14,550 nucleotides of DNA. Origin: Nocardia sp. Lineage in GTDB: Bacteria; Actinomycetota; Actinomycetes; Mycobacteriales; Mycobacteriaceae. Each line of letters begins with the position of its first letter. Position 1 is the stretch's first letter. The notes beneath the pieces were generated by a model, which worked only from the letters and a program-made list of their open reading frames with translations, ran no database searches and had not been told where the DNA came from. The position numbers were made by a program, and so were the translations under genes. The stretch covers positions 1-14,550 of the forward strand of contig JABFXT010000865.1 of the NCBI GenBank assembly GCA_013361595.1, given 5' to 3'. Below are positions 1 through 5,898 of this stretch, one piece after another.

Positions 1-375
1 GAATCCGTGGGTGCGCCCATAGGCCCCGAGCCCGGTGCCGGCGTACTGGATGAACGCGGGTTCCAGGTAGCCGTGTAGGTCCAGGACGACAGGTGACGGT
101 CCGTCCACGCCCTCGGGAATATCGCGCCCGTAGACACCCGACAGACCGTGGGAGTTGAACAGGACCGGTTCGGTTCCGGGCCGGGGCCGCGGTGCGGAGC
201 ATCCAGCCGAAGGCGCCGGAGCCGGATCCGCCGGTGCGGCCGACGCGGGTCCGACCGCGATGCCGGTGGACGCGATAGTGATCACGGCGGCGGTCACCAT
301 CGACCGGAGGCCGGACCGGGTCCCGGCGGGCCCGGTCAGCCACCGGCGCGCCATGGAAATGGCATTTCTGTACAT
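1..375 (-). CDS. Secreted PHB depolymerase/esterase-like alpha/beta hydrolase (partial, C-terminus outside window)
   Basis: Only the first 125 codons are visible; the frame stays open to the left edge. Residues 22-46 form a hydrophobic stretch after basic residues and end in an A-S-A cleavage-like site, so the product is probably exported by a Sec-type signal peptide. A Pro/Ala-rich linker follows (47-69). The mature part then begins with VVLDLHGY (residues 96-103) and a downstream GLGAYGRTHGF stretch. This resembles the first strand and oxyanion-hole HG of LpqC/PHB-depolymerase-like esterases (alpha/beta hydrolase fold). The nucleophile GxSxG motif would lie outside the window, so the catalytic class is inferred. 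The chosen start is ATG at 375; ATG at 354 is an in-frame alternative that gives a tidier signal peptide. Neither has a clear Shine-Dalgarno. The gene lies 95 bp after the GH3 gene with its own probable promoter. Confidence 0.72.
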   Translation of the reverse strand, partial: MYRNAISMARRWLTGPAGTRSGLRSMVTAAVITIASTGIAVGPASAAPADPAPAPSAGCSAPRPRPGTEPVLFNSHGLSGVYGRDIPEGVDGPSPVVLDLHGYLEPAFIQYAGTGLGAYGRTHGF

Positions 376-403
376 GAGTACGATGATTGCAAATTAAAGT
401 AAT

Positions 404-419
404 CGAATTATCTAATTCG
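404..419 (-). promoter_or_regulatory. Palindromic operator candidate overlapping a -10 box of the esterase gene
   Basis: CGAATTA-TC-TAATTCG is a perfect inverted repeat with 7-bp arms and a 2-bp centre, in the most AT-rich part of the gap. On the minus strand it contains GATAAT (412 down to 407), a good -10 match, which puts transcription start about 25 nt before the ATG at 375. No good -35 is seen at 17 bp. A dimeric repressor bound here would cover the -10. The role is inferred. Confidence 0.45.
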
Positions 420-437
420 CCCGATTTCGGCGGACCG

Positions 438-467
438 GAGTGCCCACGCACCCCGGATCGAGTGCCC
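438..467. repeat. Pair of 8-bp direct repeats upstream of the esterase promoter
   Basis: GAGTGCCC occurs at 438-445 and again at 460-467, exactly 22 bp apart (about two helical turns). The pair sits just upstream of the proposed -10 of the minus-strand esterase gene and just after the GH3 stop codon. The spacing suits same-face binding of an activator, but two copies of an 8-mer in GC-rich DNA could be chance. Confidence 0.3.
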
Positions 468-470
468 GCC

Positions 471-2732
471 TCAGCTGTTCGCGCGGCGCAACAGATCGTC
501 GAGTTCCTCGGCGGTCATCAGGCCGCCGAGATTCAGCGCGATCCGGCCGATCGGGATCGAGCCGATCATCCGCGCCATATCGACACCCAGATCGGCCCCG
601 GCCGAGCTACCCTGCGCCCCGATCAGTGGCTGCAGTGTGGCGCCGAGTTCCGCTCCGGCCACCGGATTCGCCATGACCTCGGCGAACGATGATTCCCGGG
701 TGAGCGGCACCTGTACTGTGTCGCCGTCGATCCGCACCGTCGTGCGGACCGGCAGATCGCGACTCGACCCACCGATCTGCACGGTGTACGCACCGCCTTC
801 CACTACCCAGCGCCCGGCGGGTTCGTTCCAGCGGGCGAATTCACGCCGGGGAATACGGACGGTGACATCCTGTGCGGCACCGGGGTCCAGCTCGACCGAT
901 GCGAATCCGGCGAGTTCCCGGGGCGGGCGCGATACGGACGACGATTCCAGGCCGGTATAGACCTGGACGACTTCCCGACCGTTGCGGGCGCCGGTATTGG
1001 TGACGCGCACGGTGACCGATACGCCCTCGGAATCGGCGACTGCGCGGGGGTCGGCGTAGTCGAAGGTCGTATAGGTGAGTCCGTGTCCGAACGGGAAGCT
1101 CACCTCGAGCTCGCGCCGGTCATACCAGCGATACCCGACGAAGATGCCCTCGCCGTAGCGGACATGTCCCTGTTCACCCGGGAAATTGTCGTAGGCGGGG
1201 ACATCGGCGAGGCGGACCGGCACCGTTTCGGTCAACCGGCCCGACGGCGCCGTGACACCGAACAGCAGATCGGCGATCGCGCCGCCGGCCGCCTGGCCCA
1301 ATAGTGCTGCGTCCAGGATCGCATCGGCGGCCTCGACGATGGGCGCCAGCCGCAGCACCCCGCCGTGGGCGAGGACGACCACCACCCGGGGCTGGACCGC
1401 GCGCACGGCGTGCAGGAGCTCCACTTGATCGGCGGGCAGCTCGATAGTGTCGCGATCGAAACCCTCCGATTCCTGGGCTGCCGCCAACCCCAGGAACAGG
1501 ACCGCGAGATCGGCTCGCCCGGCTGCTTCGACGGCGTCGTCCCGCAATATCGCCGCGGCGGAATCGGACCCGGTATCGAAACCGCGCGCGTAGGTCACCG
1601 TCGCGGCTCCGGCATGTGCGCGGATCTCGTCGAGGGCGATATCGACCCGGGTCGCGGCCACATGGGACGAGCCCCCACCCTGGTACCGGGGTTCGGTGGC
1701 GAATTCGCCGACAACCGCGATATGCCCGCCGGCTGTCAACGGCAGGATCTCGTTGTCGTTCTTCAGCAGTACCGCGCACTGTGCTGCCGCCGCGCGCGCC
1801 AAGGCGTGATGTTCGTCGGCATCCCAGGTGGTCTCCGGATCGGCGCCGCCGGTGGCGCGGACGGCCAGCGCGGCGATCCGCCGCGCGGACGCCTCGAGAA
1901 CGGCGGGATCGAGTGAGCCGTCGCCGACAGCCGCGGCGACCCGGCGGTCACCCGCCTCGTCGGCGCCGGGCATCGCCAGATCCAGGCCCGCCGCCACGGC
2001 GGCGACCCGGTCGTCGACGGCGCCCCAATCACTCACCACCACCCCGTCGAAACCCCATTCCGCGCGCAGGACCTCGGTGAGCAGCCAGTGGTTCTGGGCG
2101 GCGTACACACCGTTGATCTTGTTGTACGAGCACATCACGGTCCAGGGCGCGGCTTCCCGGACGATATGACCGAACGCGTGCAGGTAGATCTCGCGCAGCG
2201 GCCGCGGATCGATATCGGAGCTCGATGTCATCCGCTCGTGTTCGGTGTTGTTGGCCGCGAAATGTTTCAGCGACGCCCCGACGCCCTCTCCTTGCAGTCC
2301 GCGCACCCAGCCGGTCGCGAGTGCGGCCGTGAGCCGGGGGTCTTCGGAGTAGTACTCGAAATTCCGCCCACAGCGCGGATCCCGTTTGATGTTGATTCCC
2401 GGCCCCAGCACGATGTGCACACCCGCCGCCCGCGCCTCCCGCCCGATCGCCGCCCCCACCCGGAAGGCGAGTTCGGGATCCCAGCTCTGCGCCAGGCCGA
2501 CCGCGGGCGGGAAGCAGGTCGCCGGGATACTCGGGCCGATACCCAGTGCGTCGCCACCTTTTCCCGGATCCTGGTAACGCAGGCCGTGCGGCCCGTCGGA
2601 GAGAACGATCGACGGGATATCACCGATCGGCTCGGTGGACCAGAAATCACGTCCGCTGCCCAGCCGGGCTCGTTGTTCGGCGGAGAGCGGGGTGACGAGG
2701 TCGTCCGGGTCGGATGCGATCGAGTCGGGCAT
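471..2732 (-). CDS. Glycoside hydrolase family 3 beta-glucosidase
   Basis: The 753-residue product has the full GH3 architecture. An N-terminal barrel domain carries SDGPHGLR (45-52), KHFAANN (156-162) and the nucleophile motif VVVSDWG, with Asp235 as probable nucleophile. A second alpha/beta domain holds ESEGFDR (421-427), where Glu423 fits the acid/base position. A fibronectin-III-like domain follows (about 570-675), and then a C-terminal extension of about 75 residues. The enzyme should hydrolyse terminal beta-linked sugars from oligosaccharides or glycosides by a retaining mechanism. The exact substrate cannot be read from sequence. There is no signal peptide, so it is probably cytoplasmic. 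The start is well supported by AGGAGGA 5 nt before the ATG. It lies 36 bp after the reductase gene on the same strand, so the two are probably co-transcribed. Confidence 0.93.
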   Translation of the reverse strand: MPDSIASDPDDLVTPLSAEQRARLGSGRDFWSTEPIGDIPSIVLSDGPHGLRYQDPGKGGDALGIGPSIPATCFPPAVGLAQSWDPELAFRVGAAIGREARAAGVHIVLGPGINIKRDPRCGRNFEYYSEDPRLTAALATGWVRGLQGEGVGASLKHFAANNTEHERMTSSSDIDPRPLREIYLHAFGHIVREAAPWTVMCSYNKINGVYAAQNHWLLTEVLRAEWGFDGVVVSDWGAVDDRVAAVAAGLDLAMPGADEAGDRRVAAAVGDGSLDPAVLEASARRIAALAVRATGGADPETTWDADEHHALARAAAAQCAVLLKNDNEILPLTAGGHIAVVGEFATEPRYQGGGSSHVAATRVDIALDEIRAHAGAATVTYARGFDTGSDSAAAILRDDAVEAAGRADLAVLFLGLAAAQESEGFDRDTIELPADQVELLHAVRAVQPRVVVVLAHGGVLRLAPIVEAADAILDAALLGQAAGGAIADLLFGVTAPSGRLTETVPVRLADVPAYDNFPGEQGHVRYGEGIFVGYRWYDRRELEVSFPFGHGLTYTTFDYADPRAVADSEGVSVTVRVTNTGARNGREVVQVYTGLESSSVSRPPRELAGFASVELDPGAAQDVTVRIPRREFARWNEPAGRWVVEGGAYTVQIGGSSRDLPVRTTVRIDGDTVQVPLTRESSFAEVMANPVAGAELGATLQPLIGAQGSSAGADLGVDMARMIGSIPIGRIALNLGGLMTAEELDDLLRRANS

Positions 2733-2737
2733 GCGGC

Positions 2738-2744
2738 TCCTCCT
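2738..2744 (-). promoter_or_regulatory. Strong ribosome binding site of the GH3 gene
   Basis: AGGAGGA on the minus strand, 5 nt before the ATG at 2732. It is the best Shine-Dalgarno in the window and fixes the start of the beta-glucosidase. Confidence 0.8.
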
Positions 2745-2768
2745 GACGGTTCGGTACCGTTCCCGAAC

Positions 2769-3323
2769 CTAGTCGGTGGCGGCGGGGCCGTAATCCAGAT
2801 GCACCACACCATTGGCGTACACGTCGTGGGATTTCAGGGTGAGCGTGGTGGTGCCGGTCCCTTCGGCGAAGAGTTTCGCCCCTTCGCCCAGCGTGACGGG
2901 ATAGACGAAAAGGTGCAGATCGTCGACGAGACCGTCGGCGAGCAGGGCCCGGACCAGGGTGCCGCTGCCGCTGATGTAGATCGTGCCGTCGATTCGGTCC
3001 CGCAGGTCGCGCAGGGCCTCGGTGTCGTAGGCGCCGATCGGAACGCTGTTGGACCATTCGGCCCGCGGTTCGTTCGCGCCCACCACGTACTTGACGGTGT
3101 CGTTGAAGAACGGAGCCCCCGGATCGTCCTCGACCGTACGAGTGGACCACGCGGGCGCGAACATCTCGAATGTATTGCGACCCAGCAGAATCGCCTTCGC
3201 CGCGCCGGTGATGGCGGACAGTGTCGCACCCATCTGCGGGTCGAATCCGAACGGGAAGGTCCATGAGGGGTCTTCGTACACTCCGTCGAGGGAGACGAAC
3301 TCGTGGACGGCGATGGTTCCCAT
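2769..3323 (-). CDS. RibD C-terminal/dihydrofolate reductase family protein
   Basis: The 184-residue product matches the RibD_C/DHFR-like fold. It has VSLDGVYEDP near the N-terminus (10-19), LLGRNTFEMF (46-55), the nucleotide-binding SGSGTL (118-123) and DLHLFVYPVTLGEG (135-148). Members bind NADPH and reduce small heterocyclic substrates; most stand-alone actinobacterial copies have no assigned substrate, and this is unlikely to be the essential folate enzyme. The frame is open 80 codons further upstream, but GGAAGGA 6 nt before the ATG at 3323, and the fact that the family starts here, decide the start. It is the first gene of a likely operon with the GH3 gene 36 bp downstream. A functional link between the two is not evident. 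Confidence 0.88.
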   Translation of the reverse strand: MGTIAVHEFVSLDGVYEDPSWTFPFGFDPQMGATLSAITGAAKAILLGRNTFEMFAPAWSTRTVEDDPGAPFFNDTVKYVVGANEPRAEWSNSVPIGAYDTEALRDLRDRIDGTIYISGSGTLVRALLADGLVDDLHLFVYPVTLGEGAKLFAEGTGTTTLTLKSHDVYANGVVHLDYGPAATD

Positions 3324-3329
3324 GGTGTG

Positions 3330-3336
3330 TCCTTCC
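3330..3336 (-). promoter_or_regulatory. Ribosome binding site fixing the reductase start
   Basis: GGAAGGA on the minus strand, 6 nt before the ATG at 3323. It argues against the longer in-frame extension that begins at 3563. Confidence 0.75.
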
Positions 3337-3353
3337 CGGCAGCGCGGGGCTGT

Positions 3354-3397
3354 CGATATATCGGGTTTCGGCCGTGCGGTGGGCCGGTTTCGCACGG
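3354..3397 (-). promoter_or_regulatory. Candidate promoter/operator of the reductase-GH3 operon
   Basis: Two elements stand upstream of the reductase start. CGATATATCG at 3354-3363 is a perfect 10-bp palindrome and supplies TATATC as a minus-strand -10. Further upstream is an inverted repeat, CCGTGCG (3372-3378) and CGCACGG (3391-3397), with 12 bp between the arms, lying where a -35 would be. No TTGACA-like -35 is visible. This could be a repressor or activator site controlling the operon; it also faces the plus-strand transglycosylase gene. Confidence 0.35.
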
Positions 3398-3538
3398 TTA
3401 GACGGGGCCCGCCGGGGTTTCTCATCGGTGCCGCCTGTCGAGCGCGGGGAAGCTTCTCACCAGCGGGAGGACACGGCGGGGCCGCGGATGGAACTCTGTT
3501 AAGCAAGTGGTGGTGTACTGGGCGCGGGACGGAGGGCG

Positions 3539-4558
3539 ATGGTTGCCGCAAAGAGCTGGACACTCCGGCGTCCGCGGAATGCTCCGCTGCTCAACCCCTA
3601 CATCGACTATGCCGAGAAAGTTCTCAAGGCGCTCGAGAACGGGATGGGCGACCGCACCGCCACGACCCTCACCGCCGAGCAGCTCGCGCGCCTGGCCGGT
3701 GAGCGACCCGGTGACGGCGAGCTCGCGGAAACGTACCAGCTCAGAGATCAGCAGGTCGCGACCTACAAGGACGACTGGAATACGCTCGACAACCAGATCG
3801 CCGATCTCGCCGCCCTGGCCGCCGACGACGCCAACGGGGTGAGTGGATCTTTCGAGGAGCTCCGTAGCGCGGTCGTCGATATCACCGACGGTGTGCCGGA
3901 CAACCCCAGCACCCGTCAGCAGTTCGACGCGGTGGTCGCGATCGATGAGACGATCGGCGCCACGGTCGGCAAGGTTCAGTCCACGCACAACGAACTGCAG
4001 AACAAATCCCTGCAGGTGCCACAGGATCGATCGGGCGCCACCGGTGGTTCGCCCGCGAGTTCGCCCGCGAGCCCGTTGATGGGCGGTCAGTCGCCGAGCG
4101 GCGGTGGTGGTGGCGACTCCGGATCCGATGACGACTCCGACGCCGGTGGTGCGGTCACCGGTACCTCCGGCCGGCCGACCAAGATGCCCGAAGGTGAGCT
4201 GGGGCAGTGGATCGATCAGGCCATCGAGGTGTTGCGCGAGAACGGCTACGACATCAAGGATTCCGACGCCGCCATCATCGCGACGATGATCGAGAAGGAA
4301 TCCAGCGGCGACCCGAACGCCATCAACCTCTGGGACAGCAACGCGGACGCGGGGACGCCGTCGAAAGGGCTGATGCAGACCATCGATCCGACTTTCAACG
4401 CGCATGCCCTGCCCGGCCACGGCGATATCTGGAACCCGGTCGACAACATCTGCGCGGGTACCGCCTACGCCATCGACCGCTACGGTTCGCTGGACAACGT
4501 GCCCGGGATCGTGAACCTGTCCGACAACGACGCCAAGACCGGATACGTCGGGTACTGA
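3539..4558 (+). CDS. SLT-domain lytic transglycosylase without a signal peptide
   Basis: A 339-residue protein in three parts. Residues 1-160 are predicted helical and charged and contain one YxxxD (YQLRD, 66-70). Residues 165-215 are a Gly/Ser/Asp-rich linker. Residues 220-339 form an SLT lysozyme-like domain with IEKESSGDPNAIN (251-263, Glu254 as probable catalytic acid), GLMQ (277-280), a NICAGTAYAIDRYGS helix (303-317) and a terminal YVGY. Such domains cleave the peptidoglycan glycan strand. No signal peptide or membrane segment is seen, although the substrate lies outside the membrane. Export by a type VII (ESX) system is a reasonable guess from the helical N-terminus, but no WxG motif is present and no ESX gene is nearby. 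The start is supported by GGAGGG about 2-8 nt before the ATG. It is transcribed away from the reductase operon. Confidence 0.85.
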   Translation: MVAAKSWTLRRPRNAPLLNPYIDYAEKVLKALENGMGDRTATTLTAEQLARLAGERPGDGELAETYQLRDQQVATYKDDWNTLDNQIADLAALAADDANGVSGSFEELRSAVVDITDGVPDNPSTRQQFDAVVAIDETIGATVGKVQSTHNELQNKSLQVPQDRSGATGGSPASSPASPLMGGQSPSGGGGGDSGSDDDSDAGGAVTGTSGRPTKMPEGELGQWIDQAIEVLRENGYDIKDSDAAIIATMIEKESSGDPNAINLWDSNADAGTPSKGLMQTIDPTFNAHALPGHGDIWNPVDNICAGTAYAIDRYGSLDNVPGIVNLSDNDAKTGYVGY

Positions 4559-4559
4559 T

Positions 4560-4588
4560 CGGAATCTCCGGGCGCCGGGCGGATTCCG
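4560..4588 (+). terminator. Weak hairpin after the transglycosylase gene
   Basis: CGGAATC (4560-4566) pairs with GATTCCG (4582-4588), starting 2 nt after the stop codon, around a GC-rich loop of 15 nt. No T-run follows. A second small inverted repeat, CGGAA-A-TTCCG, sits at 4596-4606. It may attenuate or end the transcript before the next gene. Confidence 0.35.
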
Positions 4589-4707
4589 TAGCGGTCGGAA
4601 ATTCCGGAGCAGTTGTTGTTAACGCTACGTCGTCGTGGGGGAATTAGATTTCGGACGCGCCGCCACCCGGGTGACGCGCAGGAGAGCAAGGATCACAGGA
4701 CTTCCGT

Positions 4708-5364
4708 ATGGGTCACCCGCAACAGCCCAATCCGTACCAGCAGCAGCCGGGACAGCCGTATCCGGGGCAGCAGCCCTACCCGGGACAGCAGCCGTATCCG
4801 GGGCAGTACGGTCAGCCCTACCCGCCCGGTCAGCCGCCGTACGGGGCGCCCGGCGGATACGGTGCGCCGCCGCCGCGGTCCGGCGGTAACGGCGGCAAGA
4901 TCGCACTGATCGTCGGCGGTGTGGCGGTGGTCCTGGTCGCTGCCGGGGTGGGGGCCTTCTTCGTTTTCGGCGGTAACGGTGGCTCGATCGTGGGTGGCGG
5001 TTACGACGATCCGCGCGATGTCGCGCAGGCCTGGGTGGACCAGACCGGCGAACCGGAAGATCTGGTCTGCGCCGCCGATCTGGGCGAGATCTCGCAGTAC
5101 GAACAGCAGAACCCGACGAAGCCCACCGATGTACCCGATGTCGATCTCCCGGAGTCGACGAGCACTCTGAAAAGTGTCGACGTTCCCGCGGGCAGCGATA
5201 AGGGCACCTTCACCATGGAACTGTCCATGGAGGTGATGGGTACCTCCTCCACCACCACGATGACCTACGACCTGGTCGAGGAGGACGGCGGCTGGAAGGT
5301 GTGCGGGATTCTCGATCCCGACATCGAGATGGACGATTCCGGGTTCGGGCTGGGCGGTCGTTAG
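4708..5364 (+). CDS. Single-pass membrane protein with Pro/Gln/Tyr-rich N-terminal tail
   Basis: 218 residues. The first 56 are a low-complexity P/Q/Y/G tail containing three QPYPGQ hexapeptides in tandem. A transmembrane helix follows (about 64-88), and then an outer domain of about 120 residues with two cysteines (121 and 199) that could form a disulfide. The outer domain begins DDPRDVAQAWVDQ and ends near GGWKVCGI. This resembles the small NTF2-like or DUF4878-type extracytoplasmic domains common in mycobacteria and Nocardia, a resemblance I judge by eye only. The tail should be cytoplasmic and the domain outside. No enzymatic motif is seen and the function is unknown. The ATG has a modest AGGA 7 nt upstream. 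It follows the transglycosylase by 149 bp, and a strong terminator ends the unit. Confidence 0.82.
   Translation: MGHPQQPNPYQQQPGQPYPGQQPYPGQQPYPGQYGQPYPPGQPPYGAPGGYGAPPPRSGGNGGKIALIVGGVAVVLVAAGVGAFFVFGGNGGSIVGGGYDDPRDVAQAWVDQTGEPEDLVCAADLGEISQYEQQNPTKPTDVPDVDLPESTSTLKSVDVPAGSDKGTFTMELSMEVMGTSSTTTMTYDLVEEDGGWKVCGILDPDIEMDDSGFGLGGR
4753..4806 (+). repeat. Tandem 18-bp repeat coding QPYPGQ x3
   Basis: Three in-frame 18-bp units at 4753-4770, 4771-4788 and 4789-4806. Units 1 and 3 are identical and unit 2 differs only at synonymous positions. Copy number could vary between strains by slippage. Confidence 0.8.
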
Positions 5365-5386
5365 ACGCGGGCCCGGCAACTCACCG

Positions 5387-5423
5387 GAACTCGGCGGCGC
5401 GGACGGTCCGCGCCGCCGAGTTC
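5387..5423 (+). terminator. Strong hairpin terminator after the membrane protein gene
   Basis: Two perfectly complementary 17-nt arms (5387-5403 and 5407-5423) enclose a 3-nt loop, CGG. The stem is almost entirely G-C and is followed by TTCCGTT. It begins 22 bp after the stop codon. The T-tract is weak, as is usual in actinomycetes. Because the structure is symmetric it could also stop minus-strand transcription. Confidence 0.85.
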
Positions 5424-5462
5424 TTCCGTTCCGGGGACGGGACGACTCGCCGGCGAGCCGGC

Positions 5463-5524
5463 GGTGTATGCGAATGGAAGGCTGCGGCGCACCCCGCAGC
5501 GCCGCAGCCATGCATTCCCACACC
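5463..5524. repeat. Long layered imperfect inverted repeat
   Basis: The core arms of 11 bp (5480-5490 and 5499-5509) surround 8 nt. Beyond a symmetric 3-nt internal loop come 5 more pairs (5472-5476 with 5513-5517), and beyond another internal loop 5 more (5463-5467 with 5520-5524). As RNA this would be one long stem-loop of about 62 nt. Confidence 0.7.
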
Positions 5525-5597
5525 CGCGGCCGTGACGTCGAGGTACCGCTGCGAGGGCAGAAGTCCGACCGGCGCACCGCGCGCGCCGGCTCCGTGG

Positions 5598-5626
5598 ACC
5601 GGATACGCCGTCCCGGCGTATCCGGT
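5598..5626. repeat. Perfect 13-bp inverted repeat with a 3-nt loop
   Basis: ACCGGATACGCCG (5598-5610) is exactly complementary to 5614-5626 across the loop TCC. No T-run follows on either strand, so it is not an obvious terminator. Confidence 0.75.
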
Positions 5627-5710
5627 GGCGAAGCCGGAATGATTCGTCCGTGGGCGAATTCGCGACGATGAGGTCGGCCGTCGCCGGGGCGCTCCGGGGG
5701 TAGCACGCAA

Positions 5711-5746
5711 AACGGTGCCGACCGCGTGAAGGCGACCGGCACCGTT
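5711..5746. terminator. Terminator-like hairpin, possibly bidirectional
   Basis: AACGGTGCCG (5711-5720) pairs with CGGCACCGTT (5737-5746). Inside, CGC/GCG adds 3 pairs around the loop GTGAAG. On the plus strand CTGTGT follows; on the minus strand the stem runs into TTTTGC, the better T-tract. It would insulate the regulator gene downstream, or end a transcript from the hairpin island. Confidence 0.55.
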
Positions 5747-5886
5747 CTGTGTACCCGACCCTACGGACTCCGGCAGGCGGGCGAGAGGGGCGGACGCGAC
5801 AGGTTACGCTCTGTTTGCGACACGCCGCCGACCGGATTTTCTCGACCGTAGCGACCGTTCGGTTTCCGATCGCGGCCGTCGAACAC

Positions 5887-5898
5887 TATCCTCCGGGC
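5887..5898 (+). promoter_or_regulatory. -10 box of a leaderless promoter for the AraC-type regulator
   Basis: TATCCT (5887-5892) fits the actinobacterial TAnnnT -10. Six bases later comes the GTG at 5899, which is where transcription should start. A poor -35 (TTCCGA, 5864-5869) lies 17 bp upstream. No Shine-Dalgarno precedes the GTG. Confidence 0.5.

Larger units (their letters stand above)
5424..5710. other. Gene-free, hairpin-rich intergenic island
   Basis: The stretch 5365-5898 has no convincing coding region. After the terminator it holds a 12-bp perfect palindrome CTCGCCGGCGAG (5446-5457). Next is a long layered hairpin with an 11-bp core stem (5480-5490 with 5499-5509), extended outward by GAATG/CATTC (5472-5476/5513-5517) and GGTGT/ACACC (5463-5467/5520-5524). 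A hairpin with 13-bp perfect arms and a 3-nt loop follows (5598-5610/5614-5626), then the palindrome GCGAATTCGC (5654-5663). A second terminator-like hairpin closes it at 5711-5746. A structured RNA or a repeat element is possible, but no promoter was recognised. Confidence 0.4.

Noticed and set aside
2088..3266. 392-codon plus-strand ORF antisense to the GH3 and reductase genes
   Set aside because: It overlaps two well-supported genes on the other strand and has no recognisable motif. Long antisense frames are expected in GC-rich DNA.
3422..4420. 332-codon minus-strand ORF over the transglycosylase
   Set aside because: It is the shadow of a supported gene that has a ribosome binding site and a catalytic domain.
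3539..5364. Prophage lysis or tail module suggested by the SLT domain
   Set aside because: No integrase, holin, capsid, portal or attachment site is nearby, and the neighbours are ordinary chromosomal genes.
5381..5710. 109-codon minus-strand ORF in the intergenic island
   Set aside because: It spans several perfect inverted repeats and the upstream terminator, is Arg/Ala/Gly-rich, and has no ribosome binding site or family pattern. A real small protein cannot be fully excluded.
5749..5898. Upstream extension of the GlxA-type regulator
   Set aside because: The 50 extra residues do not resemble the family N-terminus and start immediately after a terminator hairpin. GTG at 5899 fits both the family and the promoter.
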